Source of the DNA: Falsiruegeria litorea R37
GTDB taxonomy: Bacteria; Pseudomonadota; Alphaproteobacteria; Rhodobacterales; Rhodobacteraceae
Assembly: GCF_900172225.1 (NCBI RefSeq)
Contig: NZ_FWFO01000001.1
Span: forward strand, 2,170,001 to 2,234,000
Length of the DNA: 64,000 bases
Direction: 5' to 3'
Part shown: piece after piece, positions 17,692-26,726 of the stretch
Numbering within the stretch: the stretch's first letter is position 1
How the letters are laid out: every line of letters begins with the position of its first letter
Translations under genes and position numbers: made by a program
Notes under the pieces: generated by a model
What the model saw: only the letters and a program-made list of their open reading frames with translations
Told to the model about the DNA's origin: nothing
Database searches by the model: none

Positions 17692-18678
17692 ATGAGTGCA
17701 AGAGACCAGATTTTGAACCTGAAGACCCGCATGGGGCAGTCAATCATTGGCCAAGAAGACGTCATCGACCGCCTGCTGATCGGTCTGCTGGCCAACGGAA
17801 ATCTGCTGGTCGAGGGGCTACCGGGCCTCGCCAAGACCCGCGCGATCAAGGCGATGGCCAAGAACCTGGATGCCCAGTTCAGCCGAATTCAGTTCACCCC
17901 TGACCTGTTGCCCTCGGACGTGACTGGAACCGAGGTTTATACCCAAACCGATCAGGGCGGCACTTTTCGCTTCGACCCCGGCCCGATCTTCGCCAACATC
18001 GTGCTGGCGGACGAGATCAACCGCGCGCCTGCCAAGGTGCAGGCCGCCCTGCTTGAGGCGATGGAAGAGCGGCAGGTCACCGTATCCGGCAAAACCCACA
18101 AGATGGAGCCTCTGTTCACCGTGATGGCGACGCAAAACCCCATCGAGCAAGAAGGCACCTATCCCCTGCCCGAGGCACAGATGGACCGGTTCCTTATGCA
18201 TGTGAACATTACCTATCCCCCGGTCGAGGACGAGGTCGAGGTGATCCGCCTTGTGCGCGGCGAAGAGGTTGCGGCCACCGGTGGCAGCGATGTGGGCGGC
18301 AAACCCAAACCCGCCGCCATCCCGCAGGACGCCGTGTTTCAGGCCCGGGCCGAGATTGGGCAAATCCACGTTTCCGACGCGATGGAGCGGTATATGGCCG
18401 ATCTGGTCTATGCCACGCGTACACCCGAGGCGGTAAGCCCCGATCTGGCCCGCTGGATCGAGGTCGGCGCCAGCCCGCGCGCCTCGCTGGCGCTCGATAA
18501 ATGCAGCCGCACCCACGCCTGGCTGAACGGCCGGGAATATGTTGATCCGCTGGACGTGCGCGCCATCGCCCATGACGTCTTCCGCCACCGTGTGACCTTA
18601 AGCTTCGAGGCGCAGGGGGACGGCAAGACACCGGACGATATCACCGACGAGATGCTGAAAACCGTCGCTCTGCCCTGA
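17692..18678 (+). CDS. moxR: MoxR-family AAA+ ATPase
   Basis: A 328-residue AAA+ chaperone-like ATPase. Walker A is GLPGLAKT (the MoxR variant with Ala for the usual Gly), Walker B is VLADEINRAP, sensor 1 lies in MATQNPIEQEGTYPLPEAQ, and the C-terminal lid domain begins near residue 220. It heads an operon with DUF58, DUF4381, two VWA-type and one BatD-like gene. MoxR proteins act with VWA-domain partners, probably in maturation or protection of envelope proteins. Only 28 bp separates it from the preceding YqjE-like gene, so transcription may enter from upstream. Confidence 0.93.
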   Translation: MSARDQILNLKTRMGQSIIGQEDVIDRLLIGLLANGNLLVEGLPGLAKTRAIKAMAKNLDAQFSRIQFTPDLLPSDVTGTEVYTQTDQGGTFRFDPGPIFANIVLADEINRAPAKVQAALLEAMEERQVTVSGKTHKMEPLFTVMATQNPIEQEGTYPLPEAQMDRFLMHVNITYPPVEDEVEVIRLVRGEEVAATGGSDVGGKPKPAAIPQDAVFQARAEIGQIHVSDAMERYMADLVYATRTPEAVSPDLARWIEVGASPRASLALDKCSRTHAWLNGREYVDPLDVRAIAHDVFRHRVTLSFEAQGDGKTPDDITDEMLKTVALP

Positions 18679-18688
18679 GGGTCAGATC

Positions 18689-19630
18689 ATGGAGGCACAT
18701 GACACACAAGACCTGAGGGTTCACACCACCGCCGATCAGCTGCGCAGGCTGGGGCCTTTGTCGCGCGGCATTTCCTTGCTGCCGCGCCAACCGGCACGGT
18801 CGATCCTGAACGGTCGTCACGCCTCGCGCCTGCGCGGGCGCGGGCTGAATTTCGAAGAGTTGCGCGACTATCTGCCCGGCGACGACATCCGCACCATCGA
18901 CTGGAAGGTCACGGCCCGCACCGGAAGCCCCCACGTGCGCGTCTACACCGAGGAACGCGACCGCCCCGCCCTTGTCATCGTCGATCAACGCATGACGATG
19001 TTCTTTGGCTCGGTCGAATACATGAAATCGGTGGTCGCGGCCGAGGCCGCCGCCATTGTGGCACATCGCATACTGGCCCAAGGTGATCGGCTGGGCGGAT
19101 TGGTGCTGGCCCCTGGTCGCATCGCCGAACATCGACCCGAACGCCGTCCCCGCGCGCTGGACCGGTTGCTGAACTCGATCGCATCGGCCAACCAGATGCT
19201 CAGCGCTGATCTGGAAGACACCGCCGAGCCCAGTCTGAACACCGTCCTGAAACAGGCCACCCAAGTTGCCAAGACCAACTTTGTAGTGACGGTGTTTTCT
19301 GATTTCGCCGGTCTTGATGACACCTCGGAACCGCTGTTGCGACGGCTGGCGCAAAGCAACGACCTGATCCTGTTCAACGTGTCGGACCGCTCTGCGCAGA
19401 CCCTGCCACCCGGGCTGCGCCTGTCGATCTCGGACGGTACATCGCAGGCCGAGCTGGACACCAGCGACCCGCAGGTTCACGCCCGCGTGCAGACGGCTCT
19501 GCGGGATCGTCTGGAGACGCTGCGCCACTGGTCGCGCCGCTATGGTATTCCCATGGTCGAGCTTGGCACCGACCGCGCGGCATTGGCACAGATGCAGGTT
19601 CTCTTTGGGCTGCGGGGAGCGGGTCGATGA
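18689..19630 (+). CDS. DUF58 domain protein of the MoxR/Bat operon
   Basis: 313 residues. The DUF58 signature DYLPGDDIRTIDWKVTAR lies at about residues 60-77, followed by a VWA-like Rossmann fold with RPALVIVDQRMTMFFGS. It is cytoplasmic or membrane-associated, with no signal peptide. It starts 10 bp after moxR and overlaps the next gene by ATGA, so it is translationally coupled. Its biochemical role is unproven; it is a constant companion of MoxR and VWA proteins. Confidence 0.92.
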   Translation: MEAHDTQDLRVHTTADQLRRLGPLSRGISLLPRQPARSILNGRHASRLRGRGLNFEELRDYLPGDDIRTIDWKVTARTGSPHVRVYTEERDRPALVIVDQRMTMFFGSVEYMKSVVAAEAAAIVAHRILAQGDRLGGLVLAPGRIAEHRPERRPRALDRLLNSIASANQMLSADLEDTAEPSLNTVLKQATQVAKTNFVVTVFSDFAGLDDTSEPLLRRLAQSNDLILFNVSDRSAQTLPPGLRLSISDGTSQAELDTSDPQVHARVQTALRDRLETLRHWSRRYGIPMVELGTDRAALAQMQVLFGLRGAGR

Positions 19631-20103
19631 GCGAAACGCAACAAGCAACATCGCTGACCGACCTGCTGAACCAACTGGAGCCAGTTCCGGTTCCGCCAGC
19701 GGTTCCGATGGTTCCGCAAACCGTGGGCTGGCTGGTCTTGGCTGCAGTGTTGCTAATCCTGTTGGTTGTCGCGATTTGGCGTTGGTACCAGCACCGGCAG
19801 GCCACCGCACATCGGCGGGCGGCTTTGGCTGCGCTGTCGCTGGCCGGGGATGACCGCGCCGCGATCGCCGATATCCTGCGCCGCACTGCGCTGGTCTCGT
19901 TTCCCCGCGCACAGGTGGCCGGGTTGACCGGAGCCGATTGGGCCGCGTTTCTGGATCAAAGCTATGGCGGCAACGGCTTTGCCTCTGCCACTGGCCAAGC
20001 CCTGCTGAGCGCGCCCTACACTGGCTCGGCGCCCGACGCGCACGCCACGGATCTGGCCCGCGACTGGATCAAGCGCCACAAGGCCGAAGGAGGCAGATCA
20101 TGA
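19627..20103 (+). CDS. DUF4381 membrane protein of the MoxR/Bat operon
   Basis: 158 residues: a Pro-rich N-terminus, one membrane segment (GWLVLAAVLLILLVVAIWRW, about residues 34-53) and a cytoplasmic helical domain ending in DWIKRHKAEGG. This matches the DUF4381 layout, which always occurs between DUF58 and VWA genes in Bat operons. It overlaps both neighbours by 4 bp. Confidence 0.88.
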   Translation: MSETQQATSLTDLLNQLEPVPVPPAVPMVPQTVGWLVLAAVLLILLVVAIWRWYQHRQATAHRRAALAALSLAGDDRAAIADILRRTALVSFPRAQVAGLTGADWAAFLDQSYGGNGFASATGQALLSAPYTGSAPDAHATDLARDWIKRHKAEGGRS

Positions 20104-21092
20104 GCCTGTCCCTTTCTGCCCCCTTGATGCTGCTCCTTTTGCCACTGCCCCTGCTGGTCTGGTTCTTTGCGCCCCCCCACCGTCACCGCGTCCGCGCCAC
20201 CCGCGTCCCGTTTTTTCGCGACCTGACCCAGGCCGCCGGGTTCGAGGCGCAGCATGGCGCCCTGATCCTGCGTCGCAGCACCTTGCAAATGATCGCCGCC
20301 TGTCTGGCCTGGGTTCTGCTGGTTCTCGCGCTAGCCGGGCCAGAGCGCCTGGGCGAGCCCATTGTGACCGAAAACGCAGCCCGCGATACGGTGCTGGCGC
20401 TCGACATCTCGGGCTCGATGGATGAACGCGATTTCGTGGCCCAGGACGGAACCCGCAAACAACGGCTCGAGGCGGTCACGGACGTCCTGCGCCCTTTCAT
20501 TGCCGAACGCGATGGCGATCGCATGGCCCTGATCGTTTTCGGCACCCGCGCCTTTGTGCAGGCGCCCTTTACCGACGATCTGCAAAGCTTGAACGGCTTT
20601 CTCGATCAAACACAGGTCGGTATGGCCGGGCCAAATACGGCCCTAGGGGACGCCATCGGCCTTGCGATCCGCACCTTTCAGGGCAGCGAGATCGAAGAGC
20701 GGCTGATGATCCTGCTCAGCGATGGCAGCGACACGTCGAGCACCATGACCCCGGTCAACGCCGCCACGATCGCCGCAGACCAGGGTGTCACGATCTTCAC
20801 CATCGGCGTTGGCGACCCTGAGGCCACAGGCGAAGCGCGGGTTGATCTGGGTATCCTTGAAGACATCGCCAAACGCACGGGCGGCAAGTTCTTCTATGCC
20901 GATGATCAAGCGGCGCTGACCTCGATCTACAAGCGCATCGACGAGTTGAACCCACGCGTGGTCGAAACCACCAGCTATCGCCCCAAGACAAGCCTGGCCT
21001 ATGTCCCCCTGTCATTGGCTTTGTTGATCGTGCTGCTCGCGACTACACTGCTTCATTTGGGCTCTCGCAGACGGGGAGCGCGCCATGTTTGA
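20100..21092 (+). CDS. VWA-domain membrane protein (BatA-like)
   Basis: 330 residues from the ATG at 20100. It overlaps the preceding stop by ATGA and has AGGAGG upstream. Two N-terminal membrane segments flank a short loop, a VWA domain carries an intact MIDAS motif (D102-I-S-G-S106) with later Thr and Asp positions, and a C-terminal membrane segment ends before residue 325. It would bind a divalent metal and a protein partner at the outer face of the inner membrane. It overlaps the following VWA-like gene by 8 bp. Confidence 0.92.
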   Translation: MSLSLSAPLMLLLLPLPLLVWFFAPPHRHRVRATRVPFFRDLTQAAGFEAQHGALILRRSTLQMIAACLAWVLLVLALAGPERLGEPIVTENAARDTVLALDISGSMDERDFVAQDGTRKQRLEAVTDVLRPFIAERDGDRMALIVFGTRAFVQAPFTDDLQSLNGFLDQTQVGMAGPNTALGDAIGLAIRTFQGSEIEERLMILLSDGSDTSSTMTPVNAATIAADQGVTIFTIGVGDPEATGEARVDLGILEDIAKRTGGKFFYADDQAALTSIYKRIDELNPRVVETTSYRPKTSLAYVPLSLALLIVLLATTLLHLGSRRRGARHV

Positions 21093-22605
21093 AACGTTAT
21101 CGCTGTTTCATTTCCTGCGTCCTTGGTGGCTGATCGCGGTGCCGCTGGTTCTGCTCCTGTGGTATCTGGTGCGTCGCCGATTGGACGGGCCGACCACCGA
21201 AACCGCAGGCCTCGCGCCACATCTGGCCGAGGCGCTGAGCGTGGGCGCGCATGATCACCGGCGGCTGCATCCGATTGATGCATTTGCCTGTGTTGGTATC
21301 CTGTTGGCGCTGGCCAGCGCGGGTCCGACATGGAGCAAGCTGCCCAACCCGCTGATCGCGGACACCGCACCTCTGGTCGTGGCGCTCAAAGTGACCCCCA
21401 GCATGGAAGAGACGGACCTGGCCCCCAGCCGCCTGGAACGCGCCCGGTTCAAAATCAGCGATTTGATCGCCTCTCGCGCAGGTGCCCGTACTGCCTTGGT
21501 CGCCTATGCCGGATCGGCCCACCGTGTGGCGCCGCTGACTGAGGATGCCGATATTCTGCGCCCGTTGCTTGAGGGGCTGACACCCCAAGCGATGCCGGTC
21601 GACGGCGACACTGCATCAAGCGCATTGACCTTGGCTCAGGCCGTTCTGACCAACGCCGAGACCGAAGGCGCGATCCTGTTTGTGCTTGATGACATGGATC
21701 CGGCCGAGGCCAAGCTGTTCGAAACCGCCGACCCTAACGGGACACAGCTCATCTTTCTGACCGCGTTGCCACCTGGACAATCCCTGGCTCAGCTGGACCG
21801 TATTCCCAATGCCACTGTTGTGCAGATGACCGCAGATGATGGTGATCTGGCGCAGCTCGACCGGGCAATTCGGTCGGCCTATGTCGCGGCTCTGGGACAG
21901 GATGATCGCCTGCAATGGCATGATCGTGGGCGGCTGTTGGCCATTCCCGCCGCGCTGCTGGTTCTTCTGTGGTTCCGGCGTGGATGGACGATGAGATGGG
22001 CGATGGTCCTTCTGCTTCTGCCCTTGCTAGGCGCGCCGGGCCAGGCCCGTGCCGAAGGCTGGCGGGACTGGTTCCTGACCCCAGATCAGCAGGGCCAGAT
22101 CGCGATGAACCGCAAAGAGTATGCGACAGCCGGGGAATTGTTCCAGGACCGCTACCTATCCGGCTACGCCAAATACAAAGCCGGGGAATATGCGGATGCC
22201 GCAACGATCTTTGCCGCGCTCGAAACACCCGAGGCTGCCTTTGCCGAAGGGATGGCGCGCATCCGCAACCGTGAGTACCGACCTGCGATTGCTGCCTTTG
22301 AACGCGCACTGGAACAGCGCCCGGATTGGCCCGAGGCCAAACACAACCTGGCACTAAGCAAAGAGATCCTCGAATACGTCGAAACCACACGCGAGCAGTC
22401 AGATACCGGCGAGGACAGCGGCATCGGTGCCGACGACGTGGTCTTTGACAATGAAGCACAACGCGGCGCCGACACCACGATTGATGTAGCGGAAGAAGGC
22501 GCGGCACCGCAAACAGCGGATCAATGGATTTCAAGCATCGACACCGACATGACCAAGTTTCTGCGCAGCAGGTTTCTGATAGAAAATCAGGAGGCTGAGC
22601 AATGA
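21085..22605 (+). CDS. VWA/TPR membrane protein (BatB/BatC-like) with altered MIDAS
   Basis: 506 residues: N-terminal membrane segments, a VWA domain, another membrane segment (about 290-320) and a C-terminal periplasmic TPR region (YATAGELFQDRYLSGYAKYKAGEY, then IAAFERALEQRPDWPEAKHN). It thus fuses BatB-like and BatC-like parts. The MIDAS position reads K102-V-T-P-S106 where BatB has DxSxS, so the metal-coordinating Asp is replaced by Lys, although the following PSRLERAR is retained. Metal-dependent adhesion is therefore doubtful. It overlaps both neighbours (8 bp and 4 bp). Confidence 0.88.
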   Translation: MFETLSLFHFLRPWWLIAVPLVLLLWYLVRRRLDGPTTETAGLAPHLAEALSVGAHDHRRLHPIDAFACVGILLALASAGPTWSKLPNPLIADTAPLVVALKVTPSMEETDLAPSRLERARFKISDLIASRAGARTALVAYAGSAHRVAPLTEDADILRPLLEGLTPQAMPVDGDTASSALTLAQAVLTNAETEGAILFVLDDMDPAEAKLFETADPNGTQLIFLTALPPGQSLAQLDRIPNATVVQMTADDGDLAQLDRAIRSAYVAALGQDDRLQWHDRGRLLAIPAALLVLLWFRRGWTMRWAMVLLLLPLLGAPGQARAEGWRDWFLTPDQQGQIAMNRKEYATAGELFQDRYLSGYAKYKAGEYADAATIFAALETPEAAFAEGMARIRNREYRPAIAAFERALEQRPDWPEAKHNLALSKEILEYVETTREQSDTGEDSGIGADDVVFDNEAQRGADTTIDVAEEGAAPQTADQWISSIDTDMTKFLRSRFLIENQEAEQ

Positions 22606-24014
22606 AGTTTACGCTCCAGGTCGCAATCTTTCTAAGCCTCCTGTGCACTGCGTCGCAGGCGCAGAACACCTTGTATCCCACGCCGCGCAATGAGCCGAAG
22701 AGCCCAGAGTTCATAGAAGAAACCCAGCCAGAAACCACACCTGTGTCGCCAAACGTGGCCGAGGCAAACAACATCGCCCCAATTGTCGAGACAGAATTGT
22801 CAGAGGCCGATGTGATCGTCGGTCAACCCATCCGGCTTCAGATCAAGGTGCTGGTTCCCACCTACATGCCGCAGCCGCCGATCTATCCGACAATCGAATT
22901 GCCCGATCTGATGGTCCGGCTGCCGGATCGCGCAACCACACCCACCAGTGAACGCCGCGATGGCGCCTCGCTGTCCGGTACGATCCGGACCTACCGGCTG
23001 TATCCGCTGGCGGCGGGGGCCTTCGAGATCCCGGAGCAGGTCCTCAGTCTGACTTATGCTGATCCCGATACCAACGCGCCAATCACGACCGAGATAGCGA
23101 TGCCTGCGCAGAGCTTTACCGCGACAGTGCCAGCAGCGGCACAGGATCTTGACCCGCCAGTGATCGCCGCCGGGTTCACCCTGGAGCAGGACATACAAGG
23201 CGAGATCGACCTGGGCGTTGGTGATGCCATAACACGGGTGGTGACCGCCCGTATTGATGGCACGACACCGGTGCTGATCCCGCCGCTGGTTACGGCCATC
23301 GAAACCCCGGCTTTGCGCGCCTATCCCAAGGAGCCACGCGTAGCATCGACCGAAGAACGTGGTGTGCTGTCGGGTACGCGCAGCGAAACGGTAACCTATT
23401 TGGTGCAATCAGACGGCACCGCGGAATTGCCCGAGATCAAGATCGAATGGTACGACACCGAAACACAAACCGTGCAAACCGCCTCGGTCGACGCGGTGAG
23501 CCTGACCCTCGCCCCGGCTCCACCTCCGCCACCTGACTATGGAAAAATCGCGTTGAGGTCTGGGTTTGTCTTGGTCGCACTTGGTCTGTTTGGGCTCTTT
23601 CTTCGGCGTATGGGCCCCAGGCTTGCAGCGGCGAGGAATCGCATCCGAGCCAGGCTGCGGGCCACAGAAACGGCAACTGCACGAACCGTGCGACGCGCCA
23701 TCGTAGATCAAGATCTGAACGCGACCTACGCAGCCCTTGAAACCTGGTCGTCCTACGCCGCAGTTCTGGACACATCCGACTGGATAGACATGAAAAATGC
23801 GCTAGTTTCCGTCGGATCAGACACGTATAGCGATAGCCCCACCCGACCAAACTCCAGTTGGCGGATTCTTGCGCAAAACTTCGACGAACTCAGAAAAATC
23901 AATCGGAACAAATATTTGGCTTTGAAAACTCAGGAGAATCTGCCAAAACTCAACTCAAATCTAAACATTCCGATTTATCTCAGCACCCCCACGGCCGAAC
24001 CGGTCGAACGCTAG
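22602..24014 (+). CDS. BatD-like envelope protein
   Basis: 470 residues with a signal peptide (MKFTLQVAIFLSLLCTASQA), beta-rich Ig-like extracytoplasmic domains (VGQPIRLQIKVLV, LSGTIRTYRLYPLAAGAFEIP), one membrane segment near 315-335 and a C-terminal cytoplasmic tail of ~135 residues. The layout is that of BatD proteins. It is the last overlapping gene of the MoxR/Bat operon. The final ~250 bp are visibly richer in A/T than the rest of the operon and encode a polar Asn/Lys-rich tail. Sixty bp separate it from the sulfatase. Confidence 0.85.
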   Translation: MKFTLQVAIFLSLLCTASQAQNTLYPTPRNEPKSPEFIEETQPETTPVSPNVAEANNIAPIVETELSEADVIVGQPIRLQIKVLVPTYMPQPPIYPTIELPDLMVRLPDRATTPTSERRDGASLSGTIRTYRLYPLAAGAFEIPEQVLSLTYADPDTNAPITTEIAMPAQSFTATVPAAAQDLDPPVIAAGFTLEQDIQGEIDLGVGDAITRVVTARIDGTTPVLIPPLVTAIETPALRAYPKEPRVASTEERGVLSGTRSETVTYLVQSDGTAELPEIKIEWYDTETQTVQTASVDAVSLTLAPAPPPPPDYGKIALRSGFVLVALGLFGLFLRRMGPRLAAARNRIRARLRATETATARTVRRAIVDQDLNATYAALETWSSYAAVLDTSDWIDMKNALVSVGSDTYSDSPTRPNSSWRILAQNFDELRKINRNKYLALKTQENLPKLNSNLNIPIYLSTPTAEPVER

Positions 24015-24074
24015 TTTTTTACGACCAGTCCGGCTCCGCGTCACCGAGTATTCTGTTCATTTAAGGAGACATAC

Positions 24075-25652
24075 ATGAACCTGTTCCGAAGTAGTTTAAC
24101 CTACCTGTCGGCGGCCTCAGCCGCGCTGGTGCTGACCGTCGGGTCGGCGCTGGCCCAGGACGCCGAGAAACCCAACATCCTGGTGATCTGGGGCGATGAC
24201 ATCGGTCAGTCGAACATCTCGGCCTACACCATGGGCGTGATGGGCTATCGCACCCCCAACATCGACCGCATCGCGCAAGAGGGCATGATCTTTACCGACT
24301 ATTACGGTGAGCAATCCTGTACCGCCGGCCGGTCGTCTTTCATCACCGGTCAATCGGTCTTCCGCACTGGCCTGTCCAAGGTTGGCATGCCCGGCGCGCC
24401 CGAAGGCATGCAGGTCGAAGATCCGACCATTGCGGGCCTGCTCAAGGAACAGGGCTATGCCACCGGTCAATTCGGCAAGAACCACCTGGGTGACCGGGAT
24501 GAGATGCTGCCGACAAACCACGGTTTTGACGAGTTTTTTGGCAACCTCTATCACCTGAATGCCGAAGAAGAGCCCGAAAACGAAGACTATCCGCAGAACC
24601 CCGAGTTCCGCGAGCGTTTTGGTCCGCGCGGCGTCATCAACTCGAAATCGGACGGCACCATCGAAGACACCGGTCCGCTGACCAAAAAGCGGATGGAAAC
24701 CGTGGATGAGGAAACGCTGGCAGCCGCCATCGATTTCATCAAGCGCAAAGAGGAACAAGGCGTTCCGTGGTTCGTCTGGTGGAACGGTACGCGCATGCAC
24801 TTCCGCACCCACGTCAAAGACGAGATGCGCGCGCAGGCCAACGAGATCGTTGGTGGTGTGGCAGATGAATATACCGCAGGCATGTTGGAACACGACATGC
24901 ACGTGGGACAGCTGCTGGACCTGCTTGACGAGCTTGGCATCGCCGACAAGACCTTTGTTCAGTATTCCACCGACAACGGTCCGCACATGAACACCTGGCC
25001 GGATGCGGCGATGACCCCCTTCCGTGGTGAAAAGAACACCAACTGGGAAGGTGGCTTCCGCGTGCCTGCGATGGTGCGCTGGCCCGGCAAGATCGATGCG
25101 GGCACCGTATCGAACGAGATCATGCACCACATGGACTGGCTGCCGACCTTCATGGCGATGGCTGGTGTGTCCGACATCAAGGAACAGCTGAAAGCGGGTG
25201 GTGTTCAGGCGATCGGTCGCGAATACAAGGTGCATCTGGACGGCTACAACACCCTGCCGTATCTGCTGGGTGAAGAAGACAGCGCACCGCGTGAAGAGAT
25301 CTTCTATTTCTCGGATGACGGCGACCTGACCGCGCTGCGTTACAACGACTGGAAGGCGATCTTCCTCGAGCATCGTTACCCGCAGACCCTGCGCGCCTGG
25401 GCCGAGCCCTGGACCGAACTGCGTATCCCGTTGCTGTTCAACCTGCGCCGCGACCCCTATGAGCGGTCGAACATCACCTCGAACACCTATTGGGATTGGT
25501 ACATTGACCGGGCCTATCTGATGCTTCCGGCCGCTGATTATGTGGGCAACTTCCTGGCCACGTTCGAAGAGTTCCCACCGCGTCAGAAACCGGGCAGCTT
25601 CACCATCGGTGATGCGTCCGAGATGATCCTGAAAAGCGTTGGTTCCAAGTAA
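24075..25652 (+). CDS. Secreted arylsulfatase-type sulfatase
   Basis: 525 residues with a Sec signal peptide ending ALA-Q at about residue 27. The formylglycine motif is C82-T-A-G-R86, a permitted C-x-A-x-R form. Metal ligands are in NILVIWGDDIG near the N-terminus and STDNGPHMNTWPDAA in the middle, with the catalytic Lys in GKNHLGDRD. It would hydrolyse sulfate esters in the periplasm after maturation by a formylglycine-generating enzyme, which is not encoded nearby. The gene begins 60 bp after the BatD-like gene with AAGGAG before the ATG and ends in a strong terminator. Substrate unknown; marine sulfated polysaccharides or aryl sulfates are plausible. Confidence 0.9.
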   Translation: MNLFRSSLTYLSAASAALVLTVGSALAQDAEKPNILVIWGDDIGQSNISAYTMGVMGYRTPNIDRIAQEGMIFTDYYGEQSCTAGRSSFITGQSVFRTGLSKVGMPGAPEGMQVEDPTIAGLLKEQGYATGQFGKNHLGDRDEMLPTNHGFDEFFGNLYHLNAEEEPENEDYPQNPEFRERFGPRGVINSKSDGTIEDTGPLTKKRMETVDEETLAAAIDFIKRKEEQGVPWFVWWNGTRMHFRTHVKDEMRAQANEIVGGVADEYTAGMLEHDMHVGQLLDLLDELGIADKTFVQYSTDNGPHMNTWPDAAMTPFRGEKNTNWEGGFRVPAMVRWPGKIDAGTVSNEIMHHMDWLPTFMAMAGVSDIKEQLKAGGVQAIGREYKVHLDGYNTLPYLLGEEDSAPREEIFYFSDDGDLTALRYNDWKAIFLEHRYPQTLRAWAEPWTELRIPLLFNLRRDPYERSNITSNTYWDWYIDRAYLMLPAADYVGNFLATFEEFPPRQKPGSFTIGDASEMILKSVGSK

Positions 25653-25668
25653 GCAACGTCTGTCATGC

Positions 25669-25694
25669 AAGGCCCCAGAGCACTCTGGGGCCTT
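25669..25694 (+). terminator. Rho-independent terminator after the sulfatase
   Basis: An 11-bp perfect stem (AAGGCCCCAGA paired with TCTGGGGCCTT) with a GCAC tetraloop, followed by GTTTCATTTCTTTT. It closes the sulfatase transcript, and possibly the whole MoxR/Bat operon. Confidence 0.9.
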
Positions 25695-25727
25695 GTTTCA
25701 TTTCTTTTGATTTTTGGGGATGTTCCC

Positions 25728-26702
25728 GTGCTCCGCTCTTTGACTTCTGCTCTTGCCCTTTTTGCCGCCACAACTGTGATGGCCGACCCGCTGCCCTCCT
25801 GGTCCGATACGGAGGTCAAATCCGGCATCGTTGCCTTTGTTGAAACCGTGACGGATCCGGCGTCGGACGATTACGTGACGCCAAGCGATCGGATTGCGGT
25901 CTTTGACAACGACGGCACGCTTTGGGGGGAACAGCCGGTCTATTTTCAATTCATCTTTGCCATTGATCGCCTGAAAACCCTGGCCGAAGCCGACCCCAGC
26001 GTGTTGAGCAGCGATGTCCTGACAGCCGCAGCCGCAGGAGACATGGAAACGGTTCTGGCTGGCGGGCACGACGCCCTGTTCGAAATCCTGAATGCCACCC
26101 ACAGCGGCATGACCGTTGACGCCTTTCAGCAAGAGGTGGCGCAGTGGCTGGAGGATACGAAACATCCCGACACCGGTCTGCCGTATGACGAAATGACCTA
26201 TCAGCCCATGGTCGAGCTGCTGCGCTATTTGCGCGACGAAGGGTTCAAGACTTACATCGTCTCGGGCGGTGGCATCCATTTCATGCGCGTCTTTGCCCAA
26301 GAGGCTTACGGCATCCCACCCGAACAGGTGCTGGGCACCTACACCAACACCGAATACGCCATGGTTGATGGTGAACCTGTGATCTCCAAGGTCCCCGGCA
26401 TTGCCTTTGTCGACGACAAAGAGGGCAAGCCCATCAACATCGAGCGCACCATCGGGCGCCGCCCGATCTTTGCCGGCGGCAACTCGGACGGGGATTTTGC
26501 CATGTTGGAATGGACCACCGCAGGGAAAGGCCCGCGTTTTGGTCTGCTGGTGCATCACACCGATGGCGACCGTGAATACGCCTATGACCGTGAAAGCCCG
26601 ATCGGACGATTGGTCGATGGGCTGGACAAGGGGCCCGGCTTGGGGTGGACTATTGTTGACATGAAACAGGATTGGCAACGGATCTACACCGGCCAGAACT
26701 AA
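25728..26702 (+). CDS. Exported HAD-superfamily phosphatase
   Basis: 324 residues from a GTG at 25728 with TGGGGA upstream; this choice yields a clean signal peptide (VLRSLTSALALFAATTVMA). HAD motif I is F59-D60-N-D62-G-T64, motif II is IVSGGGIHF, and motif III/IV is GNSDGDFAML. This is a complete haloacid-dehalogenase-type phosphohydrolase, probably a nonspecific periplasmic acid phosphatase of the phosphoserine-phosphatase-like group. It lies between a terminator and cardiolipin synthase, 24 bp upstream of the latter, so the two are probably cotranscribed. An earlier in-frame ATG at 25665 lies inside the terminator and was rejected. Confidence 0.85.
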   Translation: MLRSLTSALALFAATTVMADPLPSWSDTEVKSGIVAFVETVTDPASDDYVTPSDRIAVFDNDGTLWGEQPVYFQFIFAIDRLKTLAEADPSVLSSDVLTAAAAGDMETVLAGGHDALFEILNATHSGMTVDAFQQEVAQWLEDTKHPDTGLPYDEMTYQPMVELLRYLRDEGFKTYIVSGGGIHFMRVFAQEAYGIPPEQVLGTYTNTEYAMVDGEPVISKVPGIAFVDDKEGKPINIERTIGRRPIFAGGNSDGDFAMLEWTTAGKGPRFGLLVHHTDGDREYAYDRESPIGRLVDGLDKGPGLGWTIVDMKQDWQRIYTGQN

Positions 26703-26726
26703 AGCACGCAAACGGGAGCAGACGGC

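Noticed and set aside
25665-25727. ATG start for the HAD phosphatase inside the sulfatase terminator
   Set aside because: The start would be buried in the terminator stem; the GTG at 25728 has a Shine-Dalgarno and gives a clean signal peptide.
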